This document shows positions 12,830 to 22,529 of a DNA stretch of 56,812 bases, piece after piece. The stretch is from positions 1 through 56,812 of the forward strand of contig JAHDYG010000023.1 in assembly GCA_023383815.1 (NCBI GenBank), given 5' to 3'. The notes beneath the pieces were generated by a model. It made no database searches and was not told the origin of the DNA. It worked only from the letters and a program-made list of their open reading frames with translations. Source of the stretch: Rhodocyclaceae bacterium. GTDB taxonomy: Bacteria > Pseudomonadota > Gammaproteobacteria > Burkholderiales > Rhodocyclaceae. Each line of letters starts with the position of its first letter. Positions within the stretch are counted from its first letter, which is position 1. The position numbers were made by a program, and so were the translations under genes.

Positions 12830-13969
12830 ATGCAAGGCATCAAGCTCGCCCTGCTGCTCGGGGCATTCGCGCTGGCCGGAACCGCCTCGGCACAGATCAC
12901 CGTCGGCGTCAGCGTGTCGGCCACCGGTCCGGCCGCTTCGCTCGGCATTCCGGAAAAGAACACCTTCGCCCTGCTGCCGCAGACCATCGCCGGCGAACCC
13001 GTGAAGTGGATCGTGCTCGACGACGCCACCGACACCGCCACCGCCACCGCCGTCAAGAACGCACGCAAGATGGTCACCGAAGACAAGGTCGACCTGCTCG
13101 TCGCCGCCACTGCGACGCCGACTTCGGTCGCGATCCTGGAGGTCGCACACGAATCGCGCACGCCGCAGATCGCGATGGCCCCGGTGCCCCCGGCGGGCGA
13201 CAAGGCGCCGTGGATCTTCACCACGCCGCAGAGCTTCGGGCTGATGGCTGAAGCGATCGCCGGGCACATGGCGACGAAGGGGGTCAAGAACATCGGTTTC
13301 ATCGGTTTCGCCGACCCCTACGGCGAACTGTGGCTCAATGCCATGCGCGCCGCTGCCGAACGGCACGGCATCACGCTCGCGGTCGTCGAGCGTTACCAGC
13401 GCAACGACACCAGCGTCACCGGGCAGATTCTCAAGATCCTCGGCGCCAGCCCCGATGCCGTGTTGATCGCGGGCTCCGGCACGCCCGCCGTGCTGCCCCA
13501 GGCGACGCTTGCAGAGCGCGGCTACAAGGGCCAGATCTACCAGACCCACGGGATCGCCAACCGCGACTTCCTGCGCGTGGGCGGGCGCGATGTCGATGGC
13601 ACGCTGTTCCCGGTCGGCCCGATCCTGCTCGCCGCGCAACTGCCCGACAGCCATCCCTCAAAGGCGGTGGCGCTCGAGTACACAAGACTGTACGAGGCGG
13701 CCCATGGCACGGGTAGCCTCAGCACCTTCGGCGGACATGCCTACGACGCCTACCTGCTGCTCGCTGCCGCCGCCCCCGAAGCCCTCAAGAAGGCTCGCCC
13801 CGGAACGCCCGGGTTCCGTGCCGCGCTGCGCGAGGCGCTCGAAGGCGTGCGCGAGTTGCCAGCCACCCATGGCGTCTACAGCATGTCGGCAGACAACCAC
13901 AACGGTCTCGACGGACGCGCCGCGATCATGGCGACGATCCGCAACGGCGAGTGGAAGATCCTGCAATGA
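12830..13969 (+). CDS. ABC transporter periplasmic substrate-binding protein
   Basis: 379-residue branched-chain-amino-acid/aromatic-acid type (LivJ-like, type I fold) binding protein. A Sec signal peptide is clear: MQGIKLALLLGAFALAGTASA, with cleavage likely after the ASA before QITVGVSVSATGPAASLGIPE, the usual start of the mature fold. A strong AAGGAGGA ribosome site precedes the ATG at 12830. It is the first gene of a five-gene operon with CoA ligase and beta-oxidation enzymes, so the ligand is probably an aromatic carboxylate such as a phenylpropanoid. No permease or ATPase genes are in the operon; they would have to be encoded elsewhere. Confidence 0.9.
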   Translation: MQGIKLALLLGAFALAGTASAQITVGVSVSATGPAASLGIPEKNTFALLPQTIAGEPVKWIVLDDATDTATATAVKNARKMVTEDKVDLLVAATATPTSVAILEVAHESRTPQIAMAPVPPAGDKAPWIFTTPQSFGLMAEAIAGHMATKGVKNIGFIGFADPYGELWLNAMRAAAERHGITLAVVERYQRNDTSVTGQILKILGASPDAVLIAGSGTPAVLPQATLAERGYKGQIYQTHGIANRDFLRVGGRDVDGTLFPVGPILLAAQLPDSHPSKAVALEYTRLYEAAHGTGSLSTFGGHAYDAYLLLAAAAPEALKKARPGTPGFRAALREALEGVRELPATHGVYSMSADNHNGLDGRAAIMATIRNGEWKILQ

Positions 13970-15861
13970 GCAAGCCGCCCTTCGCCACGCTCGCGTTCGC
14001 GGCGCCGAAGGTCGACTTCGAGCTGCGCACCGACGGTACCCGCGTGCTGCGCTCGGCGCACCGGCTGCAGGCGCATGCACGCTGCCTGGGTGAATATCTC
14101 GAACACTGGGCACACGAAGCGCCCGGGCGCAGCTTCCTCGCCGCTCACGAAGGCGAAGGCTGGCGCACGCTGAGCTACGGCGAGGCGTACCGGCAGGCGC
14201 GGCGCATCGGCGCGGCGCTCCTCGCGCTCGGGCTGTCGGCCGAGCGGCCGGTCCTGGTGCTTTCGGACAATTCGCTCGAACACGCGCTGCTCGCACTCGG
14301 CGCGATGCACGTCGGCATCCCGTTCGCGGCGATCTCTCCGGCCTACTCGCTGATGTCGCGCGACTACGCGAAGGTCCGGGCGATTGCAGCGCTGCTCGCA
14401 CCCGGTCTCGTCTTTGCCGACGACGGGGCGAAATACGCCAGCGTGCTCGCAGCGGTCGACTTCGGCAACGCGCGGATCGTGTTCGGCGACGCCTCGCCGC
14501 GCGAAGGCGCGCCGGCTGGCGCCGGGCGCTTCGCCGACCTGCTGGCGCTCGAAGCCGGCCCGGAGGTCGACCGCGCCTACGCCGCTGTGACGCCAGACAC
14601 CATCGCCAAGATCCTGTTCACTTCCGGCTCGACCGGCGATCCGAAGGGCGTCATCAACACCCAGCGCATGCTGTGCTCGAACCAGCAGGCCATCGCGCAA
14701 CTGTGGCCCTTTCTCGCCGAAACACCGCCGGTGATCGTCGACTGGTTGCCGTGGAACCACACCTTCGGCGCCAATCACAACTTCAATCTCGTGCTCGCCA
14801 ACGGCGGCACGCTCTACCTCGACGACGGCAAGCCCGCACCCGGCCTGATCGAGAAAAGTGTCGCACGCCTGCGCGAGATCTCGCCGACGATCTACTTCAA
14901 CGTGCCCCGCGGCTTCGATGCGCTGATCCCGTTCCTCGAAACGGATGACGCACTGCGCGCGAACTTCTTCCGCCGCCTGCAGATGATCTTCTATGCCGCG
15001 GCGGCGCTGCCGCAGCACCTGTGGGAGAAGCTCGAAGCGCTGTCGATCCGCGAACGCGGCCTGCGCACGGTGATGGTCTCGGCCTGGGGCGCAACCGAGA
15101 CCGCGCCGATGGTCACGACCGTGCATTTTCCCATCGAGCGCGCCGGGGTCGTTGGCCTGCCCGCACCCGGCACCGAGATCAAGATGGTGCCCGCCCAGGG
15201 CAAGCTGGAACTGCGCGTGCGCGGCCCCAACGTCACGCCGGGCTACTGGAAACGGCCGGATCTCACGCACGCGGCCTTCGACGAAGAAGGCTACTACCGC
15301 ATCGGCGACGCCGGACGCCTGGCCGATGAAACCGACCCGTCGCGCGGCCTCGTGTTCGACGGACGCATCGCCGAGGACTTCAAGCTCATGAGCGGCGTCT
15401 GGGTCCACGTCGGGGCGCTGCGCATGAAGGCGCTCGAATGCCTGGCGCCCGTCGCCCAGGACATCGTCGTGACCGGCCACGACCGCGAGGAGATCGGCTT
15501 TCTCGTGTTCGCCCATCCGGGCGGTTGCCGCAGCCTGTGTCCGGATCTGCCCTCCGACACCCCGCTGGCGACGGTGCTCGCCGATCCACGGGTCCGCACG
15601 CAACTGCAGAAAGGGCTCGCGGCGCTGCGCACCGACGCCCCGGCGAGCTCGACCCACGCCACGCGCGCGCTGCTGATGGCCGAACCGCCATCGATCGACG
15701 ACGGCGAGATCACCGACAAGGGGTACATCAACCAGCGCGCGGTGCTCGCACGACGGGCCGCCCTGGTCGAAGCGCTGTACGCCGAGCCTCCGGGAGCACC
15801 GGTGATCTTCGCCGACGCTGCAGCCGACGCCGCGCCCGCCCCGGAGCGGAGGACGGCGTGA
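13966..15861 (+). CDS. Feruloyl-CoA synthase-like AMP-dependent CoA ligase
   Basis: 631-residue member of the ANL adenylating superfamily that activates a carboxylic acid to its CoA thioester through an acyl-AMP. The AMP-binding loop [11 protein letters not shown] is at about residues 218-228. [11 protein letters not shown] and a YYRIGDAGR motif (A5- and A8-like) follow in order. The overall pattern ([35 protein letters not shown]) is that of feruloyl-CoA synthases. The start overlaps the upstream stop by four bases (ATGA). Exact substrate is unproven; ferulate, coumarate or a related phenylpropanoid is likely from the neighbours. Confidence 0.87.
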   Translation: MSKPPFATLAFAAPKVDFELRTDGTRVLRSAHRLQAHARCLGEYLEHWAHEAPGRSFLAAHEGEGWRTLSYGEAYRQARRIGAALLALGLSAERPVLVLSDNSLEHALLALGAMHVGIPFAAISPAYSLMSRDYAKVRAIAALLAPGLVFADDGAKYASVLAAVDFGNARIVFGDASPREGAPAGAGRFADLLALEAGPEVDRAYAAVTPDTIAKILFTSGSTGDPKGVINTQRMLCSNQQAIAQLWPFLAETPPVIVDWLPWNHTFGANHNFNLVLANGGTLYLDDGKPAPGLIEKSVARLREISPTIYFNVPRGFDALIPFLETDDALRANFFRRLQMIFYAAAALPQHLWEKLEALSIRERGLRTVMVSAWGATETAPMVTTVHFPIERAGVVGLPAPGTEIKMVPAQGKLELRVRGPNVTPGYWKRPDLTHAAFDEEGYYRIGDAGRLADETDPSRGLVFDGRIAEDFKLMSGVWVHVGALRMKALECLAPVAQDIVVTGHDREEIGFLVFAHPGGCRSLCPDLPSDTPLATVLADPRVRTQLQKGLAALRTDAPASSTHATRALLMAEPPSIDDGEITDKGYINQRAVLARRAALVEALYAEPPGAPVIFADAAADAAPAPERRTA

Positions 15862-17525
15862 TGGACTACCGCGCTCCGGTCGAGGAAATGCTGTTCTCGC
15901 TGCGCCACGGCGCAGGGGCCGGCCGGCTCCCGAGCTGGGACGACGAGGTCGCACCCGCGCTGCTCGGCGAGGCCGCACGCTTCATCGAAGGGGAAATCGC
16001 CCCCCTCGACCCCCTCGGCGATCTTGCGCCGCCGCGCATCGTCGATGGCCGCGTGCGCGTTGCCCCGGCCTTCCGCACGGCCTATGGGCGCTACCGCGAG
16101 GCCGGCTGGGGACGCCTCGCCGCGCCGACCGAACACGGCGGCGAAGCGCAGCCCGAGGTGCTCGCCGCCTGCGTCTCGGAGATGTTCGCCGGCGCCTGCG
16201 CCAGCTTCCAGATGTTCCTGAGTCTCGCCCATGCCGCGATCCGCACGCTCGACACCTGCGGCTCGGCCGAGCAGCGCGCACGCCTGCTGCCGCGCCTGGT
16301 GTCCGGCGAATGGCTGGCGACGATGTGCCTGACCGAGCCGCAGGCCGGTTCGGATCTCGCACGCATCCGCTGCCTCGCAACCGCCGAGCCGACCTCCGGC
16401 GGCACGCGCCGCTGGCGTCTGCAGGGCGACAAGATCTTCATCTCCGCCGGCGATCACGACCTCGCCGACAACATCCTGCATCTGGTGCTCGCGCGCACGC
16501 CGGGCGGCGGCGAGGGCACCCGCGGACTGAGCCTCTTCCTGTGTCCGGCAGTGCTGCCCGACGGGCGGCGCAACGCGGTCTCATGCCTGCGCATCGAAGA
16601 GAAGATGGGCCTGCACGCCTCGCCCACCTGCCATCTGCAGTTCGACAGTGCCGAGGCCGAGCTGCTCGGAACCGAAGGCAAGGGCCTCGCGCACATGTTC
16701 GTGATGATGAACGCGCAGCGCCTCGATGTCGCCGGCCAGGCCACCGGCATGGCGCAGGCCGCGCTCCAGCGTGCCCGCTGCTATGCCGCCGAACGCCTGC
16801 AGGGGCGCGACGGCAGCGCGCGGGCAGTGGCGATCGAACGCCATGGCGACGTGCAGCGCATGCTCCTCACCCAGCTCGCGCTGACCGAAGGCTGCCGCGC
16901 GCTGATCCAGCGCACCGGGGTCGAACTCGAACTGGGCCACAAACCGGCGCTGGTCGACTTCCTGACGCCGGTGTGCAAGGCCTTCGCCACCGACTGCGCA
17001 GTCGAGACGGCGCAGCTCGCGATCCAGGTGCACGGCGGCTACGGTTACCTGCGCGAATTCCGCGTCGAGCAGGTGCTGCGCGATGTACGCATCACCCAGA
17101 TCTACGAAGGCACCAACGGCATCCTCGCGAAGACCCTCGTCGAACGCCTGCTGTGCGCCGACGGTGGCGCCCCGGCGCAAGCCTTTCGCGACGAGATCCT
17201 CGACGCCTGCGCATGCGCCGAAGAAATCACCGCCGCGGCCCTGGGTAGCGCGCTCGGGCACTGGAGCAGTGCTGCCGACACCTTGTTGCGCAGCGATGGC
17301 GCAGCGGTGGCCGCGGCCCCCTTCATGCGCCTGACCGGCCTCGTTGCGGTCGGCAGCGCCTGGGCCCGGCTCGAAGCCGCGGCCGCCCAGGCGCCCCATC
17401 CCGCACGGGTGCGGGCGGGGGCTGCCGCCTTCCGCCACTGGCTGCTGCCCGAGTGCGCGGCCCTCGCCGCCCGCATTCACCATCCCCTCCCGATTCCGGA
17501 AGACGCCGAAGCGCTCTGGATCTGA
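15861..17525 (+). CDS. Acyl-CoA dehydrogenase
   Basis: 554-residue FAD-dependent acyl-CoA dehydrogenase of the longer subgroup with a C-terminal extension of about 120 residues. Visible motifs are the FAD/substrate loop MCLTEPQAGSDL, the HGGYGYLREFRVEQ segment and, near residue 416, QIYEGTNGI, whose Glu is the usual catalytic base. It would introduce the alpha-beta double bond in an arylpropionyl-CoA or similar thioester. Its ATG overlaps the ligand gene's TGA by one base. The extended form resembles the FadE/DMSP-type branch; chain specificity cannot be read here. Confidence 0.9.
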   Translation: MDYRAPVEEMLFSLRHGAGAGRLPSWDDEVAPALLGEAARFIEGEIAPLDPLGDLAPPRIVDGRVRVAPAFRTAYGRYREAGWGRLAAPTEHGGEAQPEVLAACVSEMFAGACASFQMFLSLAHAAIRTLDTCGSAEQRARLLPRLVSGEWLATMCLTEPQAGSDLARIRCLATAEPTSGGTRRWRLQGDKIFISAGDHDLADNILHLVLARTPGGGEGTRGLSLFLCPAVLPDGRRNAVSCLRIEEKMGLHASPTCHLQFDSAEAELLGTEGKGLAHMFVMMNAQRLDVAGQATGMAQAALQRARCYAAERLQGRDGSARAVAIERHGDVQRMLLTQLALTEGCRALIQRTGVELELGHKPALVDFLTPVCKAFATDCAVETAQLAIQVHGGYGYLREFRVEQVLRDVRITQIYEGTNGILAKTLVERLLCADGGAPAQAFRDEILDACACAEEITAAALGSALGHWSSAADTLLRSDGAAVAAAPFMRLTGLVAVGSAWARLEAAAAQAPHPARVRAGAAAFRHWLLPECAALAARIHHPLPIPEDAEALWI

Positions 17526-17549
17526 ACTTCCCCGACCTGGAGAACCCGC

Positions 17550-19694
17550 ATGACCCAAGCCGCACGCCTCGCGATGACGGGCGAGATCGCCCTCGTCACG
17601 ATCGACAACCCGCCCGTCAATACCTTCAGCCGCGACGTACGCGCCGCACTGAAGACGCATTTCACCGCCCTGCGCGGCAACCCCACGGTCAAGGCCATCG
17701 TGCTTGCCTGCGCCGGCCGGACCTTCGTCTCGGGCGGCGACATGCGCGAGTTCGAGACCGGCATCCTCGAACCGGGCTACCACGAAGTGCTGAACCTCAT
17801 CGAGGACAGCCCGGTCCCGGTCGTCGCGGCACTGCACGGCACGGTGATGGGGGCCGGCGTCGAGACCGCGATCGCCTGCCACTTCCGCATCGCGACCGAA
17901 GGCACCCGCCTCGGCCTGCCCGAACTGAGCCTCGGCATCATCCCCGGGGCCGGCGGCACGCAGCGCATGCCGCGCCTGATCGGCCTCGCCCCGGCGCTCG
18001 ACATGATGCTCGGCGGGCGCCCGCTCGGCACCGCGCAGGCGCTCGAACTCGGCCTGCTCGACCGGGTGGTCGCCAGTGAGGGCGCCGGCGATGCCACCGC
18101 CGCGGCACTCGCCTTCGCCGAGGAGCTGGTCGCTGCCGGCCAGGGCCCGCGGCGCACGCGTGAGCGCAGCGTGGCCGGCGCCGGACAGGCGACCGACGAA
18201 TTCGCGCGGCGGCGCGGCGAGCTGGCGCGCACGATGAAGAACCGCAATTCGCCCCACGTCCTGCTCGAAGCGGTCGAGGCCGCGGTCAGGCTGCCCTTCG
18301 AGCAGGGGCTCGCGCGCGAGCGCACGCTCTCCGACCAGGTCGAGCGCGCCGTCGAGGGCCGCGCCTTCCGCCATCTCTTCTTCGGCGAGCGCGAACTGCG
18401 ACGCATCCCGGGCCTGCCTGCAGATGCCCGGCCGCGCCCGGTCGCGCAGGTCGGCATCGTCGGTGCCGGCACGATGGGCGGCGGCATCGCGATGTGCTTC
18501 GCCAACGCCGGCATTCCGGTCACGATCGTCGACGCAAGCCAGGCCAACCTCGACCGCGGGCTCGCGACGATCCGCAAGAACTACGAGCGTTCGGTTGCGC
18601 GCGGCAAACTCGACGCAGCGCAACTCGAAGAGCGCATGGCGCGGATCACGCCGAGCCTCGACTACACCGCACTGGGCGGGGCCGACCTCATCATCGAGGC
18701 GGTGTTCGAGAACATGGCGCTGAAGAAGGAGATCTTCGCCCGCCTCGACGCCGTCGCGAAGCCCGGCGCAATCCTCGGCACCAACACTTCGACGCTCGAC
18801 ATCGACGAGATCGCCGCCGTCACGCGACGCCCCGAGGACGTGCTCGGCCTGCACTTCTTCAGCCCCGCCAACGTCATGCAGTTGCTGGAGATCGTGCAGT
18901 GCGCGAAGACCGCGCCCGACGTGCTGGTCACCGCCCTCGACGTCGCGAAGACGATCCGCAAGGTCGGCGTGGTCGCGAAGGTCTGCTACGGCTTCATCGG
19001 CAACCGCATGATGGATCCCTACGGTCGCGAGGCCGAGCGCTGCGTGATGGAAGGCGCCACCCCCGAGGAGGTCGACCGCGCGCTCGAAGACTTCGGCATG
19101 GCGATGGGCATCCTCGCGGTGTATGACATGGCCGGCGTCGACATCGGCCACCTTACCCGCGTCGAGCGCGCCCACCTGCTGCCCGACGACCCCAGCTTCT
19201 ACCGCCCCTCGGCACTGCTCGTCGAGCGCGGCTGGCTGGGCCAGAAGAGCGGACGCGGCTACTACCGCTACGACAACCCCGAGCGGCGGCGCACCCCCGA
19301 CCCCGAAGTCGTCGCGATGATCCGCGACGAAGCCGCCCGCCTCGGGGTGCCGCAACGCAAGCCGTCGGCCGAGGAGATCCGCGAACGCTGCCTCTACGCG
19401 ATGATCAACGAAGGCGCGCGCATCCTCGAAGAGGGGGTCGCGCTCCGCCACGCCGACATCGACATCGTCTACACCTCCGGCTACGGCTTCCCGCGCTATC
19501 GCGGCGGCCCGATGTTCTACGCCGACACCGTCGGCCTGCAGGCGGTCTGCGAGAAGCTGCACCGCTTCCGCGAAACGCTCGACCCCCAGTACTGGCAGAC
19601 CGCGCCGCTGCTCGAACGCCTCGCGCGCAGCGGATCGAGCTTCGCGCAGTGGCAGGCCGAACGCACCACCACCGAACCGAACGCACAGGACTGA
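17550..19694 (+). CDS. Enoyl-CoA hydratase / 3-hydroxyacyl-CoA dehydrogenase fusion
   Basis: 714-residue bifunctional beta-oxidation enzyme in the FadB/FadJ arrangement. Residues 1 to about 190 are a crotonase domain (GRTFVSGGDMREFE oxyanion motif and ELSLGIIPGAGGTQRMPRLIG). From about residue 300 a Rossmann domain begins with VGIVGAGTMGGGIAM, followed by LGLHFFSPANVMQLLEIV and the C-terminal helical 3HCDH domains with GFIGNRMM. It would hydrate the enoyl-CoA and oxidise the product with NAD. It starts 24 bases after the dehydrogenase gene. Confidence 0.93.
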   Translation: MTQAARLAMTGEIALVTIDNPPVNTFSRDVRAALKTHFTALRGNPTVKAIVLACAGRTFVSGGDMREFETGILEPGYHEVLNLIEDSPVPVVAALHGTVMGAGVETAIACHFRIATEGTRLGLPELSLGIIPGAGGTQRMPRLIGLAPALDMMLGGRPLGTAQALELGLLDRVVASEGAGDATAAALAFAEELVAAGQGPRRTRERSVAGAGQATDEFARRRGELARTMKNRNSPHVLLEAVEAAVRLPFEQGLARERTLSDQVERAVEGRAFRHLFFGERELRRIPGLPADARPRPVAQVGIVGAGTMGGGIAMCFANAGIPVTIVDASQANLDRGLATIRKNYERSVARGKLDAAQLEERMARITPSLDYTALGGADLIIEAVFENMALKKEIFARLDAVAKPGAILGTNTSTLDIDEIAAVTRRPEDVLGLHFFSPANVMQLLEIVQCAKTAPDVLVTALDVAKTIRKVGVVAKVCYGFIGNRMMDPYGREAERCVMEGATPEEVDRALEDFGMAMGILAVYDMAGVDIGHLTRVERAHLLPDDPSFYRPSALLVERGWLGQKSGRGYYRYDNPERRRTPDPEVVAMIRDEAARLGVPQRKPSAEEIRERCLYAMINEGARILEEGVALRHADIDIVYTSGYGFPRYRGGPMFYADTVGLQAVCEKLHRFRETLDPQYWQTAPLLERLARSGSSFAQWQAERTTTEPNAQD

Positions 19695-19700
19695 ACCACG

Positions 19701-20903
19701 ATGACTTCCGCCTTCATTCCCTACGGCCACTACTGGTCCACGCCCTTTGCCAAGTGGCAGGGCCCGCTGGCCCACCTCAACAGCATCCGGCTCGCCGCGG
19801 CGGTCGGGCGCAGCTTCCTCGATGCCCACCCGCAGGCCCGGGCCGCAATCGATCTCGGCATCCTCGGCATCACCAACCTCCAGCACGGCAGCTTCTATGG
19901 CCTGCCGTGGCTCACCGGCATGCTCGGCCTGGAGGCAATCGCCGGCCCCACGGTGCAGCAGGCCTGCGCCACGAGCGTGCGCACGCTGCAGATGGCGGCG
20001 CAGGAGATCGGCGCCGGCAGCGCGCACTGCGCGCTCGTCGTGTGCGCCGACCGCTGCTCGAACGGCCCGATCGTGTATTACCCCGACCCGACTGCCCCGG
20101 GTGGCAGCGGGCATACCGAAAAATGGGTGCTCGACAACTTCGCACACGACCCGCATGCCGGCAACGCGATGGTCGACACGGCCGAGAACGTCGCCGCCCA
20201 TTTCGGCATCAGCGCCGCCGAACAGGCCGAAGTCACGCTCGCCCGCTACGCCCAGTACCAGGCCGCGCTCGCCGGTGATCGCGCCTTCCAGCGCCGTTAC
20301 CTGGTGGACGTGCCGATCACCGACGCAGCCTTTCGCAGGCAGACCGGCACCCTCTCCGCCGATGACGGCATCTTCCCCACCACCCCCGAGGGGCTCGCGA
20401 AACTCAAGCCGGTCAAGGCCAACGGCACCGTCACCTTCGGCACCCAGACCCATCCGGCCGACGGTAACGCGGGAATCCTCGTGACGACGCGCGAACAGGC
20501 ACGCGAACTCGCCACCGACCCGGCGATCGAGGTCGAACTCCTCGCCTTCGGCCAGGCACGCGTCGCCAGGGGCCACATGCCGATGGCCCCGGCCCCCGCC
20601 GCAATGGCCGCGCTCAAAGAGGCCGGCCTCAAGATCACCGACGTCGACGCCGTCAAGACGCACAACCCCTTCGCCGTCAACGACATCGCCTTCGCCCGCG
20701 AAACCGGCTTCCCGCTCGCGAAGATGAACAACTATGGATGTTCGCTGATCTGGGGCCACCCCCAGGGCCCGACCGGCCTGCGCTCGATCCTCGAACTCAT
20801 CGAGGAACTCGCGCTGCGCGGCGGCGGCGTGGGCCTCTTCACCGGCTGCGCCGCGGGGGATTCGGCAATGGCGGTGGTGTTGCGGGTCGACGCCCGCCGC
20901 TGA
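19701..20903 (+). CDS. Thiolase family protein (acetyl-CoA acyltransferase)
   Basis: 400-residue thiolase-fold enzyme that would cleave the 3-ketoacyl-CoA to acetyl-CoA and a shortened aromatic acyl-CoA. The nucleophilic Cys is at about residue 89 in QQACATSVRTLQMA. The KTHNPFAVNDIAFARETG segment provides the conserved His-Asn region, and the second active-site cysteine is in LFTGCAAGDSAMAVVLRV. It begins 6 bases after the fusion gene and ends the operon. The N-terminus (MTSAFIPYGHYWSTPFAKWQG) is longer and more divergent than in FadA, as in thiolases of aromatic pathways. Confidence 0.9.
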   Translation: MTSAFIPYGHYWSTPFAKWQGPLAHLNSIRLAAAVGRSFLDAHPQARAAIDLGILGITNLQHGSFYGLPWLTGMLGLEAIAGPTVQQACATSVRTLQMAAQEIGAGSAHCALVVCADRCSNGPIVYYPDPTAPGGSGHTEKWVLDNFAHDPHAGNAMVDTAENVAAHFGISAAEQAEVTLARYAQYQAALAGDRAFQRRYLVDVPITDAAFRRQTGTLSADDGIFPTTPEGLAKLKPVKANGTVTFGTQTHPADGNAGILVTTREQARELATDPAIEVELLAFGQARVARGHMPMAPAPAAMAALKEAGLKITDVDAVKTHNPFAVNDIAFARETGFPLAKMNNYGCSLIWGHPQGPTGLRSILELIEELALRGGGVGLFTGCAAGDSAMAVVLRVDARR

Positions 20904-20932
20904 CCGCCCACCGGCCGAAGCCAAGCTCGGCT

Positions 20933-21017
20933 GGGTATCCCGACACCTGGATACCCCATTCCGCCATGGCACCCCTCAGGCGGTTCCGTGGCCGCTCGCG
21001 TGATCGGCCACGGAACC
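20933..21017. promoter_or_regulatory. Two hairpins after the thiolase gene
   Basis: The gap after the thiolase operon holds two dyads: GGGTATCC (20933-20940) with GGATACCC (20949-20956), loop 8; and a perfect 13-bp stem, GGTTCCGTGGCCG (20982-20994) with CGGCCACGGAACC (21005-21017), loop 10. Neither is followed by a T-run, so they are not classical intrinsic terminators, but the second is strong enough to end or protect the transcript. They mark the left border of accessory island A. Confidence 0.45.
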
Positions 21018-21124
21018 GGCCAAACGACCGGCCAAGTTATTCCGGATCTTCAGCCTTGAATTGACATTTTTCCAATGCGGTAGATACTTGTCGATCACTC
21101 CTGCCTCTCGATTCAACCGGCCAA
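21015..21124 (+). promoter_or_regulatory. fic promoter with repeated 9-mers
   Basis: TTGACA (21061-21066) and GATACT (21083-21088), spaced by 16 bases, form a likely promoter for the Fic gene. The 9-mer ACCGGCCAA occurs three times: 21015-21023, 21027-21035 and 21116-21124, the last directly against the start codon where a ribosome site should be. A degenerate copy, ACCGGCCGA, is at 20910-20918. The repeats may be operator half-sites. Confidence 0.4.
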
Positions 21125-22342
21125 ATGAGCATCAGAAGCACGACGATCCGGCAGTACACTCAGCCGCACCAGTTCGAGCCGCTGCTTCCCCAGACGGAGC
21201 TGGAAGCGCTCGCGGCCCGCAGCCGCCCAGTGGTGGAAATGGCGCTGGCGCTGCGCAAGGCCTTGAGCCCAGCGACGCTCGCGTCGCTGCGCGAGTTGGT
21301 GCGGGCAATGAACTCCTACTACTCCAACACCATCGAGGGCCAGGGCACGCATCCGGCCAACATCGCCCGGGCGTTGCGCGCCGAGTTCTCCGAGCAGGCC
21401 GGCATCGCCCAGCGCCAGCGGATCGCACTGGCGCACATTGCGGCCGAGCGCAAGCTTGAAGCCCGTATCGCGATCGACGGGCTGCAGGAGGGCGCAATCC
21501 TTCGCCCGGAGTTCCTGCTCACGGCCCACCGGATGCTCTATGGCCAGCTTGCAGAGGCCGACCGCAGGACCGAAGACGGGCACGTCGTAGCCCCTGGCGA
21601 ATTGCGCCGCGAGGACGTCGCCGTGGGCCGCCATCAGCCGCCCGCCCATGCCGCACTGCCGGCCTTTCTCACACGCATGGACGAAGTGTATGGGAGGGTG
21701 ACCGGGCTCGACCCGGTGCTCTACGCAGTTGCGTCGGCGCACCATCGGGCCGCCTGGGTCCACCCGTTTCGCGATGGAAACGGCCGAGCCTGCCGGCTAC
21801 AGACCCATTGCGCGCTCTACCCGCTGAGCCAGGGGTTGTGGTCGGTCAACCGCGGACTGGCGCGCGATCGCGAAACCTACTACGCCATGCTCGACCACGC
21901 CGACATGGTCCGGCAGGGGGATCTCGATGGCCGTGGCAATCTGAGTGAGCGAGCGCTGCGCGAATGGTGCGAGTACTTCATCGACGTATGTGCCGACCAG
22001 GTACGCTTTCTTGCGCAGATGTTCGAGCTTGAAGGTTTGAAGGGACGCATTGCCGACCTGGTGCATCTGCGCGGGCGCAAGGACAAGGCCTACGACGAGT
22101 CGCTCGTGATGCCGCTTTACGTCACGGCGAGCGCCGGCCCCATCACGCGGGGGCAGTTCCAGCGCATGACCGGGATGCCCGAGCGGACCGCTCGACGGGC
22201 GCTCGCCCGGCTGCTGAAAGACGGGCTCCTGGTCAGCGAGTCGGACAAGGCTCCGGTTTCGTTCAACTTCCCGCTCGACACCCTGAACATCCTGCTTCCA
22301 AACCTGTACCCGGAAGCGGCCACGACGAACCTGGAGTTCTGA
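21125..22342 (+). CDS. Fic family protein (probable AMP transferase)
   Basis: 405-residue Fic/DOC-family enzyme, a family that mostly transfers AMP from ATP to hydroxyl side chains of target proteins. The catalytic motif HPFRDGNGR begins at about residue 213. An inhibitory-helix motif of the type S/T-x-x-x-E-G/N is present as SNTIEG at residues 67-72, in the N-terminal half, so activity is probably restrained in cis (class II Fic). The C-terminal 80 residues form a winged-helix-like region (ITRGQFQRMTGMPERTARRALARLLKDGLL), common in this subgroup and suggesting autoregulation or DNA binding. Monocistronic-looking, with its own promoter. Target unknown; could be independent of the GTPase operon behind it. 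Confidence 0.9.
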   Translation: MSIRSTTIRQYTQPHQFEPLLPQTELEALAARSRPVVEMALALRKALSPATLASLRELVRAMNSYYSNTIEGQGTHPANIARALRAEFSEQAGIAQRQRIALAHIAAERKLEARIAIDGLQEGAILRPEFLLTAHRMLYGQLAEADRRTEDGHVVAPGELRREDVAVGRHQPPAHAALPAFLTRMDEVYGRVTGLDPVLYAVASAHHRAAWVHPFRDGNGRACRLQTHCALYPLSQGLWSVNRGLARDRETYYAMLDHADMVRQGDLDGRGNLSERALREWCEYFIDVCADQVRFLAQMFELEGLKGRIADLVHLRGRKDKAYDESLVMPLYVTASAGPITRGQFQRMTGMPERTARRALARLLKDGLLVSESDKAPVSFNFPLDTLNILLPNLYPEAATTNLEF

Positions 22343-22529
22343 GCCGCCGCCGGCTTGACAGCTCGAGCAACGCGCCAGCGGATCGGATATCGCCAAAACG
22401 CGCCCCTTGCACTGCAATCTGATACTGTTTCGCTGTCGACAGAAGGGCAGGCGCCCCAGGTGGGCGTATGCACACTAGTACTCGATGCGTGCCACCGCAC
22501 GACCATATCGTTACGATGGGGGCTCCAAA

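Noticed and set aside
16581-20972. A 1463-codon open frame on the minus strand opposite the beta-oxidation genes.
   Set aside because: It is the antisense shadow of well-supported plus-strand genes with catalytic motifs; long antisense frames are expected at this GC content.
21125-22342. Fic protein as toxin of a FicT/FicA pair.
   Set aside because: No separate antitoxin gene is adjacent, and the inhibitory motif is in the same chain.
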